This document shows, one piece after another, positions 43,502-50,648 of a stretch of 64,000 nucleotides of DNA; positions within the stretch are counted from its first letter, which is position 1, and each line of letters begins with the position of its first letter. A program made the position numbers and the translations under genes. The notes beneath the pieces were generated by a model. That model had not been told where the DNA came from. It ran no database searches and saw only the letters and a program-made list of their open reading frames with translations. The stretch is from Lacrimispora sp. BS-2 (GTDB lineage Bacteria; Bacillota; Clostridia; Lachnospirales; Lachnospiraceae), in contig NZ_CP157940.1 of assembly GCF_040207125.1 (NCBI RefSeq), forward strand, positions 2,604,001-2,668,000. The letters run 5' to 3'.

Positions 43502-43928
43502 TTTTTTTAATCAGGTCACAGATGCTGCTTTTACTGGTTTTGACATAATCCGCTTTAAGTAAAGATGATGCACTTACTGAACTTAATTTAACAGATGTCA
43601 CTAATATCTTTTCAACAAGACGTTTCGTTTTCTTTCCGTTAGGTACAACAAAATCAAAGCGTTCCGAAAAAGTTTTGTGACTGCACTCCGGATTATCACA
43701 GTATACTTTTCTTGTATCCAATAGTAGAATTGTTTGTTTCTCATGTAAAGGGATATCCTGAAGTTCCCTTTGATAAACAGAATGTATTTTTGAAGATGCA
43801 TTACCACAATAAGGGCAGATCAGTTTTTGCTTTGTGGAATAAATATGTAGAATTATCTTATCATCTTTAATTTTACAAGCAATACATTCTAAAGAAGAAT
43901 CTAATAGTTTTATAATTTTAGTTTCCAT
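43482..43928 (-). CDS. ISL3-family transposase, N-terminal zinc-finger part
   Basis: This 148-residue frame starts METKIIKLLDSSLECIACKI. It contains the ISL3 zinc-binding pattern (CPYCGNASSKIHSVYQRELQDIPLHEK, then YCDNPECSHKTFSERFDFV) followed by a helix-turn-helix-like segment. It stops nine residues past the A8 run that separates it from the catalytic frame. Confidence 0.83.
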   Translation of the reverse strand: METKIIKLLDSSLECIACKIKDDKIILHIYSTKQKLICPYCGNASSKIHSVYQRELQDIPLHEKQTILLLDTRKVYCDNPECSHKTFSERFDFVVPNGKKTKRLVEKILVTSVKLSSVSASSLLKADYVKTSKSSICDLIKKNAFPCG

Positions 43929-44013
43929 GTAATCACCGTCCTATGGAGTAATTATACACCTTTAACAATGTGAACACAACTAACTCTGGAAAGAACCTAT
44001 TTGACGCTTACAA

Positions 44014-44165
44014 TTCATGTCCATATTATCTATCAAATTCCTTTATTAGAGTAGTTGCTTCTTTGTTATCCTTATAGACAGCACTGTAAATATGCCACTC
44101 ATTTCCCCAAAATTCCGCAGTGAGGGATTTTTCAGACCTTTAAAAACAGAGCTGTACAATCAAAA
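44014..44165 (-). pseudogene. Relic coding fragment plus GGTGCTGT-type block downstream of cassette 5
   Basis: The minus strand reads SLTAEFWGNEWHIYSAVYKD then NKEATTLIKEFDR and stop. The tail matches 31308-31355 and the upstream part matches the repeat block at 39405-39475. It is a remnant of a repeated island segment. Confidence 0.45.
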
Positions 44166-44179
44166 CTGGAACTGTTTTT

Positions 44180-44920
44180 TTACTTCATTTTTTCCAATCC
44201 AAGATTGCTTTTAATACTATTAAAAGCAACTTTTAATTTATGTGGGTATCTATCATCAATTAATAAAATTATGCCGTCTTCATCAAAGAAAAAGTTTGTT
44301 AGCTCTTTGTTATTATATTGTTGATTCTTTAGAGATGTCTGAAACATTTGTGCAAAATCTTCTCCAGAATAAGTATCACTTTCATCTTCTATAATACCAA
44401 TATATTTATAAGAACCATTGGAAATAGCATCATATAGAGACTGAATATCAACAATATCTGAAATGCCTATTCTGTAAAGATTTGGTAAATAATCAATTTG
44501 ATGTAAATCTAAATTTACTCCATATTGGACATAACTGACTCTGGATCCATCTGTATCTCCTTTGCCTGTAAACTCTATACTAATATAGTTCTTATCCATG
44601 TAATGAATTGAATAATCTACTTGAAGACTTAAATTACTAATAGTCCAATTGTCAAAATAGTCATTTAATGCATATATGTATAGAGCATCGTTTACTATTT
44701 TTTCATAGGAGCTATCATTTAATCCCCTAAGTTGGGGGTAGTAAATTTGTATTTTCCCCTCATTCGCAACATACTTACATTTTTCCAGTTTAATATATTC
44801 ATCTTGATATTCTGTGTTTTCCACTAATGCGGTCTGAGAGACCGTCGGAGGAATAACACTTTTACATGAACTTATTGAAAATACTGCTAAAAAGGCAAAA
44901 AACAAATATAATCCTTTCAT
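44180..44920 (-). CDS. Cassette 5 putative immunity lipoprotein, RsiV-like (DUF4163/DUF3298-like)
   Basis: This 246-residue protein starts at ATG 44920 behind AAGGAGAG. Lipobox: AVFSISSCKS. The mature domain follows the RsiV-type plan: IQIYYPQLRGLNDSSYEKIVNDAL, a central SIHYMDKNYISIEFTGKGDTDGSRVSYVQYGVNLDL strand set, an ISDIVDIQSLYDAI segment and NFFFDEDGIILLIDDRYPHKLKVAF. In Bacillus, RsiV uses this extracellular domain to bind lysozyme. Here there is no cytoplasmic anti-sigma part, only a lipid anchor. Paired with a GH19-like effector 165 bases upstream; a lysozyme-fold inhibitor role is inferred. Confidence 0.75.
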   Translation of the reverse strand: MKGLYLFFAFLAVFSISSCKSVIPPTVSQTALVENTEYQDEYIKLEKCKYVANEGKIQIYYPQLRGLNDSSYEKIVNDALYIYALNDYFDNWTISNLSLQVDYSIHYMDKNYISIEFTGKGDTDGSRVSYVQYGVNLDLHQIDYLPNLYRIGISDIVDIQSLYDAISNGSYKYIGIIEDESDTYSGEDFAQMFQTSLKNQQYNNKELTNFFFDEDGIILLIDDRYPHKLKVAFNSIKSNLGLEKMK

Positions 44921-45085
44921 AAATCTAATCTCTCCTTAATATGTAATTCATACCATAACCAAATATTAGTATATAAATAAAAATAAACAATGGCGCAATC
45001 TCATATCTGCACATTATTTTAACAAATCTATGCGTATATACAAGATTTGCGCCATTGGATTTAGATAATAACTCATTCAATCATA

Positions 45086-46345
45086 TTATAGAATTGTTTT
45101 TAGCCTTTCATAAAAGTTAGTTCTTTCTTCCAGTCCATTACTACCACCATTTATGACTCTTGTTACTTCCTTTACGGTAGTGCCGTTTTCAATTTTAATG
45201 TTTAAGTTCTTATAGTTATCCCAAAACCAACCAGCTGACTCCCATGAATAATGCTCAGCTACATAGCTTGCACCATACAAAACAACATTCTGATCCCCAA
45301 TGAAATCTGCAAAATCCTGATATGTACTTTTCCATGTTAGCTGCATATACCCAGCACCTCTATATTTTGCGCCATCTCCTTTTGTATTGTGTCCATATTC
45401 TGTACGAAAGTCTCTATCCGCAAAATATTCTTCAGCGCTATTTCCGTTATACTTCTCAATCAGCCCAACTTTTGACTCATGGGAAACTTGAGCAAAAAAG
45501 TGCCTAGCTTTTTCAACCGAATCGATGTTGTATTTTTTTAGGACTCGGTTTATCTCATCTAAATCTTCAATATTTGCCTTTAGGCTGATACCACCAGTCC
45601 CATCTTTATTATAAGGCTGCATCATTAATTCTAGCTGTTGCCTTGTTATTAGATCCCCCGCCCCCTCAACATCAGAAGTTTTGCTTTTGCCGTAACTGGA
45701 AGCTTTAGAAGCTCCAATCATACCAGCAACCGCTTGTTTCGGCATACCAGGTATGGCAGCTAATCCAGCTGCGGCCGCCCCCATAGCTGGCGATTCCGCA
45801 TTACTTCCCGGAGATCCTGACAGCGGGACGGAATGGGGGCTGATTTCTACCTGTGACATATCCCCTGCTTCCGGTTGTCCTGAATCAATGATTTCTATTT
45901 CTCCACCATATAAACAATAAACCTTTGCGCCTGCAAGTAAGGGGACTTCCCCATTTACTTCTACAGTATTACCCCCGTTGTCCCATTCTGCTGATATGAT
46001 TTTAGGGGTGCATATACCGACCACCCGTAATGGAGCATCGGAACTTTCTTTCTGATCCTTTTTTGCAAAAAAATTCATTACGGTATCTGTAAAAGTATTT
46101 GGACAATCTTTTTCTACATCCATTTGTATCTTTTGAGCCTCTGCCGCAGTATCCGGATTTTCCATACTGTAACAGCCGCCAAAGCAAATGATATTTTCAG
46201 GCTTACAATCATTAACCGTCATCAGTGCCCTGTCCTTTAAAAAAACTCCGTGGCTTTTTTCCAGTACAGTTCTGCTTTTTCTCATACCACAGGTACATGT
46301 AGTACATGCTCCATGAACGACATAAGTATCTTTTAAATCTGCCAT
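45086..46345 (-). CDS. Cassette 5 DUF4280-leader effector with GH19-like domain (intact)
   Basis: The 419-residue effector has leader 1-230 (SDVEGAG) and a GH19 chitinase/endolysin-like tail 231-419. Visible motifs: ARHFFAQVSHESKVG (His289, catalytic-candidate Glu290), KYRGAGYMQLTWKSTYQDFA (~327-346), YSWESAGWFW (~367) and VTRVINGGSNGLEERTNFY. These match bacterial GH19-like peptidoglycan endolysins more than plant chitinases. The frame and GGGGGAG ribosome site are intact, but the -35 region of the shared promoter is replaced at about 46381 by a relic immunity fragment, so expression may be low or depend on upstream readthrough. Confidence 0.85.
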   Translation of the reverse strand: MADLKDTYVVHGACTTCTCGMRKSRTVLEKSHGVFLKDRALMTVNDCKPENIICFGGCYSMENPDTAAEAQKIQMDVEKDCPNTFTDTVMNFFAKKDQKESSDAPLRVVGICTPKIISAEWDNGGNTVEVNGEVPLLAGAKVYCLYGGEIEIIDSGQPEAGDMSQVEISPHSVPLSGSPGSNAESPAMGAAAAGLAAIPGMPKQAVAGMIGASKASSYGKSKTSDVEGAGDLITRQQLELMMQPYNKDGTGGISLKANIEDLDEINRVLKKYNIDSVEKARHFFAQVSHESKVGLIEKYNGNSAEEYFADRDFRTEYGHNTKGDGAKYRGAGYMQLTWKSTYQDFADFIGDQNVVLYGASYVAEHYSWESAGWFWDNYKNLNIKIENGTTVKEVTRVINGGSNGLEERTNFYERLKTIL

Positions 46346-46382
46346 TTATACTCCCCCTATCTTTTAGGACATTTTTATTATC

Positions 46383-46570
46383 ATAGGAAATAATGCCTTT
46401 TCTTCATATTTAAAATAACGAGTTATTGCTCTATCTAGATTTTCGGAAATAATCACCTCTCCATCTTCATTTATAATAAACTTAAATAGCTTTTCGCTTT
46501 CACATGAATAGATATCTTTTACTTCTAAGGAGTCCAAATTAATGGATGTTAACGTTTTATGCTTTGAAGA
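46383..46570 (-). pseudogene. Relic fragment of the cassette 1 immunity gene
   Basis: About 185 bases closely match 32514-32705 inside the cassette 1 immunity lipoprotein gene, same orientation, with scattered substitutions. No start, signal peptide or stop remains. It abuts the cassette 5 start and has replaced the upstream promoter. Confidence 0.75.
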
Positions 46571-46785
46571 AATTTGATACCCTCCACGTACTCTGCCAGC
46601 TGGTCCAGTTTCCAGTCTGTTTTATTGGATCGTTTAATCATCCGGCTTGGATAAATCCTTACTCCCATTTATCCCTCTCTCTTTCTCAAAAACTTTTTCA
46701 TAATATCGCTTCACTTTTACCCTGTATTCATAAAAATATGCTTAAGTGTTTATACAGTCAAGTAAAGGTCTTGACATAGCTAAAT
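46571..46785. other. Intergenic debris upstream of the immunity relic
   Basis: A short minus-strand frame at 46570-46668 (MGVRIYPSRMIKRSNKTDWK...) has no recognised relatives and no clear ribosome site. Nothing else can be supported. Confidence 0.25.
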
Positions 46786-46925
46786 TAATTCAAATTTAAT
46801 ACTGGTTACTTTTCCATCTTTATCTACATAGAATGTTAATATTTTACCGTCATAATGATACGTATATGAATTTCCGTCAACGAAATCATATTTTTCAAGA
46901 ACATCTGAAACAGAATCCCCCTACG
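46786..46925 (-). pseudogene. C-terminal fragment of a small BLIP/SmpA-like protein
   Basis: The minus strand reads DSVSDVLEKYDFVDGNSYTY, HYDGKILTFYVDKDGKVTSI, then KFELI and stop. The pattern resembles the C-terminal half of small secreted inhibitor/SmpA-like folds. No start is present. It is likely leftover immunity sequence downstream of the lipoprotein at 46994. Confidence 0.4.
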
Positions 46926-46993
46926 CTAATACCTCTAAAAGTCTTAAACTTTGGAGTCACTAAATTAATAAAAAGTATAGTATTGTTAACTGG

Positions 46994-47329
46994 TCAAACT
47001 GATACAATAAAATTTTCATAAACATAAGTATCATAAACGTGATTCTCGTCAAGATAACTAATACGTGCTATTTTTTCATTTGTAATTAAGTTGTCATAAT
47101 TACCTTTTAATTCAATAAAGATATCCTTACTCATTACAATAAAATCTTCATCAAATAAAGCGGTAAGAATGTTTTCATCTGCTTTATCTGTAATATTGGA
47201 GTATAGGGGCATATTCTCTTTTGTTTGAGTCTGCTCAGCTTTTTCATAAAATACTTGGAAATTATTAATACATCCAGTTGAAACAATGGACAGTATAATA
47301 GTAAGTAAAAGAGACTTAGTCTTAATCAT
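46994..47329 (-). CDS. Small lipoprotein without cognate effector
   Basis: This 111-residue protein starts at ATG 47329. Signal peptide and lipobox: ILSIVSTGCINN. The mature part is acidic (DENILTALFDEDFIVMSKDIFIELKGNYDNL) and has no named family. It follows the cassette 6 immunity gene by 92 bases on the same strand, so it may be a second immunity gene acquired with, or surviving from, a lost effector. Confidence 0.5.
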   Translation of the reverse strand: MIKTKSLLLTIILSIVSTGCINNFQVFYEKAEQTQTKENMPLYSNITDKADENILTALFDEDFIVMSKDIFIELKGNYDNLITNEKIARISYLDENHVYDTYVYENFIVSV

Positions 47330-47421
47330 TTTAAAATCACCTTCCCACTCACAGCGTCAATAGGAATATACCATAAGCACCAGCAAAAAAGATAATTTGG
47401 TAAAGCAGGTGCCTATGGCAC

Positions 47422-48129
47422 CTATTCAGGCTTTACCTTCATATGCTTTTTAAGGTCACTATACTTAATTTCAAATTCAGCATGATCCCCTATTGAATGA
47501 CTAACAGGAATTGAGATTCCCAACCCATCAGGTGTAAAATAGCTAAATACATCTGATTGATTTCCCGAACCAATATTATCTAATGAATCAGCATCTTTAA
47601 GATATCTTAACATATCATTTTTAGAATAATTACTAATGTACTCACCTTGTCCATGCCACAATGCTTCAAAATCCCCATTATATAGCTTATCAACAAAATC
47701 TGAATTTATCTCTACTATATCACTTAGTCTTAATTTTGTTCCTTCCTGAATATCAATATTCACAGTGTAAAACAGATTGTTAGGATGTGCCGCATTATCT
47801 ACATTCCCAGTCCCTGAAAACTGGATGCTAAGAATGCTTTTGTTTGAGAAAGTGATTTGATATCCAATTGCTAATTCAGTAAAACCAAAAGAGTCTGTAT
47901 AGTAGTTTAATACTTTTAAAGCTTCATTTTTTAATATAGTATTGATCTTTTTTTGATTTTCTTGATCATTAAGTCCAGATATTGAAGGGTACTCGATATT
48001 ACAAAAAAAATTTTCATTAGTTTCTTCATAATTATTCTTCTTTACCTCATAAATATTGCTCGAATTACAGGCAATAAGGCTAATGGCAATTATTACTATA
48101 GCAATGGTAAATATAGGGTTTCTTTTCAT
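47422..48129 (-). CDS. Cassette 6 putative immunity lipoprotein, RsiV-like
   Basis: ATG 48129 (MKRNPIFTIAIVIIAISLIACNSS) is preferred over 48153 because of AAAGGAG at the right distance and the signal peptide. The mature part is a clear RsiV-type domain: CNIEYPSISGLNDQENQKKIN, IGYQITFSNKSILSIQFSGTGNVDNAAHPNN, LFYTVNIDIQEGTKLRLSDIV, and YFTPDGLGISIPVSHSIGDHAEFEIKYSDL. It is the best match to the DUF4163 + DUF3298 pattern in the window. Paired with the GH19-like cassette 6 effector 94 bases upstream. Confidence 0.78.
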   Translation of the reverse strand: MKRNPIFTIAIVIIAISLIACNSSNIYEVKKNNYEETNENFFCNIEYPSISGLNDQENQKKINTILKNEALKVLNYYTDSFGFTELAIGYQITFSNKSILSIQFSGTGNVDNAAHPNNLFYTVNIDIQEGTKLRLSDIVEINSDFVDKLYNGDFEALWHGQGEYISNYSKNDMLRYLKDADSLDNIGSGNQSDVFSYFTPDGLGISIPVSHSIGDHAEFEIKYSDLKKHMKVKPE

Positions 48130-48223
48130 GTTATAACTCCTTTTTATAAGCAACTATTACTCTGATATAGCAGAATATAAACATAATATCAAAGTAATAA
48201 TTGCAAGATATATAAATCCACTA

Positions 48224-48604
48224 TTACCTATTTAATTCACTTATAACTGCATCATAAACAGCAATGCGCTCAACTAATCCATTTGTTCCTCCATTTACTC
48301 GCTTACTAACATCTGCTATTGTTGCTCCATTATCAATATATTTGTTCATGCCGTTACTTTTCCACCACCAGCCGGTTGCTTCCCAAGCATAGTTTTCTGC
48401 AACATAGAAAATGCCTTGATTATAAATTTCTTCATTTTGCATAGCATCAGAAAATGCTTTGTAGTTACCTCTTCCGGTCAACATAATGTATCCCCCGCCA
48501 CAGTACCGCCTCAACCCATTCGATATGTCTACAATATCTCCAAATTTCTCTTCGCTTTTATAAGTTCGGTAAAAATAAGTTTTATCTCCGTAGTCATTTT
48601 CCAT
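48224..48604 (-). pseudogene. Cassette 6 effector, GH19-like C-terminal part after frameshift
   Basis: This continues the frame of 48529-49320 after an A7 tract near 48606-48612 (one extra A would restore it). It holds the GH19-like motifs LRRYCGGGYIMLTGRGNYKAFSDAM, YAWEATGWWWKSNG and VSKRVNGGTNGLVERIAVYD. The N-terminal part with HES-equivalent Glu (ISVESEFGKK) is in the other frame. Confidence 0.75.
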
Positions 48605-49320
48605 TGTTTTTTTCCAAATTCAGACTCTACACTTATTTGAGCTATAAACTTTGCAATTCTTTCATTATTTACCGACTCATCTGAACTTTGACCTATTATA
48701 AATGTTTTTAGTGTATTATCAAGACCTATTATAAATTCATCAGTAAGTTTTTCGCTGCTGAATCCAATCTTCATAAGTAACTGCTTCGATATGATGTTCC
48801 CCGTGCCTTCAACATCAATAGTTTTGCTTTTGCCGTAACTGGAAGCTTTAGAAGCTCCAATTATACCAGCAACCGCTTGTTTCGGCATACCAGGTATGGC
48901 AGCTAATCCAGCTGCGACCGCCCCCATAGCTGGCGATTCCGCATTACTTCCCGGAGATCCTGACAGAGGGACGGAATGGGGGCTGATTTCTACCTGTGAC
49001 ATATCCCCTGCTTCCGGTTGTCCTGAATCAATGATTTCTATTTCTCCGCCATATAAACAATAAACCTTTGCGCCTGCAAGTAAGGGGACTTCCCCATTTA
49101 CTTCTACAGTATTACCCCCGTTGTCCCATTTTGCTGATATGATTTTAGGGGTGCATATACCGACCACCCGTAATGGAGCATCGGAACTTTCTTTCTGATC
49201 CTTTTTTGCAAAAAAATTCATTACGGTATCTGTAAAAGTATTTGGGCAATCTTTTTCTACATCCATTTGTATCTTTTGAGCCTCTGCTGCAGTATCTGGA
49301 TTTTCCATACTGTAACAGCC
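48529..49320 (-). pseudogene. Cassette 6 effector, 5'-truncated DUF4280 leader and start of GH19-like domain
   Basis: Homology to the leader begins abruptly at codon 57 (GCYSMENPDTAAEAQ), fused to a GGTGCTGT-type repeat block. The only start codon is TTG at 49326, without a ribosome site. Linker and SDVEGTG-like junction (here TIDVEGTG) are present. The tail begins the GH19-like domain, FIAQISVESEFGKK, and then frameshifts. This is a silent orphan carried with an intact RsiV-like immunity gene. Confidence 0.78.
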
Positions 49321-49415
49321 TTTCAAAAACAGTGCTGTGAAATCAAAAGCGATGCTGTTTTAGGTGCTGTAGTTGAAAACATACGGCGGATAAATCCGAG
49401 TCTTTAGGGATTGGT
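49316..49415. repeat. GGTGCTGT repeat block, copy B, at a leader breakpoint
   Basis: Homologous to 39430-39535 and to 44125-44165. It joins the DUF4280 leader at codon 57 through a CAGCC microhomology. Confidence 0.5.
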
Positions 49416-49566
49416 CTGTTTCTCAAATACGGCTCTATAAACGATGCTGTAGATAAAATGCCTTAATTCCGACTCATTTTTTTATTGCCTTTGCTGAATG
49501 GATTCCTAATCATTTTTTAGGCATACTTAATCCAAAAATAAGACAGATTTATTCTATTTTAAAAAA

Positions 49567-49878
49567 ATTTCAACATATTCCATGCCACAAAAGAAAAAGA
49601 ATTTATTCTTCTGCGGCCTTATTCTCTATCACAAAAGGACGATATTCCGTCATATTTTTCATCATGCCGTAAACGATATTGACCAACCTGTGCATAATAC
49701 ACACCAAAGCTTGCGATTTCGTTTTACCTTCGCTGATCTTACGCTGAAAATAGACATAAAATATAGGCTGATTTGGCTTGCCCGACTTTGGAACGGTAAC
49801 CATGCTAACAGCGAGGAAATAAAACAATTCGTGCAATTGGCGGTTGCCTTTGTTGGCTGTTTGAATTCCGGTGCTCAA
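49567..49878 (-). pseudogene. IS110-family transposase C-terminal remnant B
   Basis: NKGNRQLHELFYFLAVSMVTV, KISEGKTKSQALVCIMHRL and NIVYGMMKNMTEYRP match remnant A and the IS110 C-terminal domain. The catalytic N-terminus is missing; the 5' edge abuts the 3' end of the cassette 7 immunity gene. Confidence 0.7.
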
Positions 49879-49908
49879 ACCGATGTCGTTGTTGATTCTA
49901 CTTATACC

Positions 49909-50637
49909 TCAATTCATATCTATTCTCAAAAAGTCTTTAATTTTAGAATATTCAGCCTCGTAGAGCACATAAGAACCCATTGAGTGTGGAACTGTAATAC
50001 TAATAATTAATGAGTCATCTGTGAGGAAACTATGAATTTCTGAATTTAATCCTTCATCAGAAATTAAGAGGCTTTCTCGTGAAAGAATACCCGACACATA
50101 TTCGTTTACAACATTTTCTTCTTCAATTGAATTATATTTACTGTAAAGATGAAAGTTATTAAAAAACAAATTGATGAAATCATCATTAATATCTATGATT
50201 TTAGTGAGCTTAATGATATCACCTGATTCAATAGAAAAAGTTGCAGCTGAGATACGAATCAACGGATATGCTTGTGCAGGATGAAACGACTCTGCAACAA
50301 AATATAAACTCAATATATCAGATGTAGAATGTGTTATTGTATAGGTCACGTTTACCTCCATTTCATTAAGAGTAGTAAACTGTTCTAGTATTTCTAGCGC
50401 TAAAGATTCAATAGAATTATTTATTAATTGCTCAACATCTATATTTTTAAGATTGCTTATTTGTGGATAGCTAATACTAACTTTTTGATTTGTAGCATCA
50501 ATATTATCTGTATAAACAGTCTCGACTGTGTTGTAGTTGCCAATACCTTGCGAATGTTTCTCCGGACTTTCCGCCGAGCATGAACATAGGCAAGTAAATA
50601 AAAAGCTAAAGATAATAACATGTAATGCTCTATTCAC
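49909..50637 (-). CDS. Cassette 7 putative immunity lipoprotein, RsiV-like
   Basis: GTG at 50637 (MNRALHVIIFSFLFTCLCSCSAES) is chosen because AAAGGAG lies five bases upstream; the frame open to 50652 would start inside that site. Lipobox: FTCLCSC. The mature domain follows the RsiV plan: VSISYPQISNLKNIDVEQLINNSIESLA, VTYTITHSTSDILSLYFVAESFHPAQAYP, AATFSIESGDIIKLTKIIDINDDF, SLIISITVPHSMGSYVLYEAEYSKI. It follows the cassette 7 effector stop within about a dozen bases, so it is translationally coupled. Inferred inhibitor of the GH19-like effector. Confidence 0.77.
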   Translation of the reverse strand: MNRALHVIIFSFLFTCLCSCSAESPEKHSQGIGNYNTVETVYTDNIDATNQKVSISYPQISNLKNIDVEQLINNSIESLALEILEQFTTLNEMEVNVTYTITHSTSDILSLYFVAESFHPAQAYPLIRISAATFSIESGDIIKLTKIIDINDDFINLFFNNFHLYSKYNSIEEENVVNEYVSGILSRESLLISDEGLNSEIHSFLTDDSLIISITVPHSMGSYVLYEAEYSKIKDFLRIDMN

Positions 50638-50648
50638 GATAACTCCTT

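Larger units (their letters stand above)
42159..43997 (-). mobile_element. ISL3-family insertion sequence, complete
   Basis: This 1839-bp element has perfect 21-bp terminal inverted repeats (42159-42179 beginning GGTTCTTTCCAGAGTTAG, and 43977-43997). It is flanked by an 8-bp direct repeat TATTTGAC (42151-42158 and 43998-44005), the duplication size typical of ISL3. The perfect ends and duplication indicate a fairly recent insertion into island debris between cassettes 4 and 5. Confidence 0.93.
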
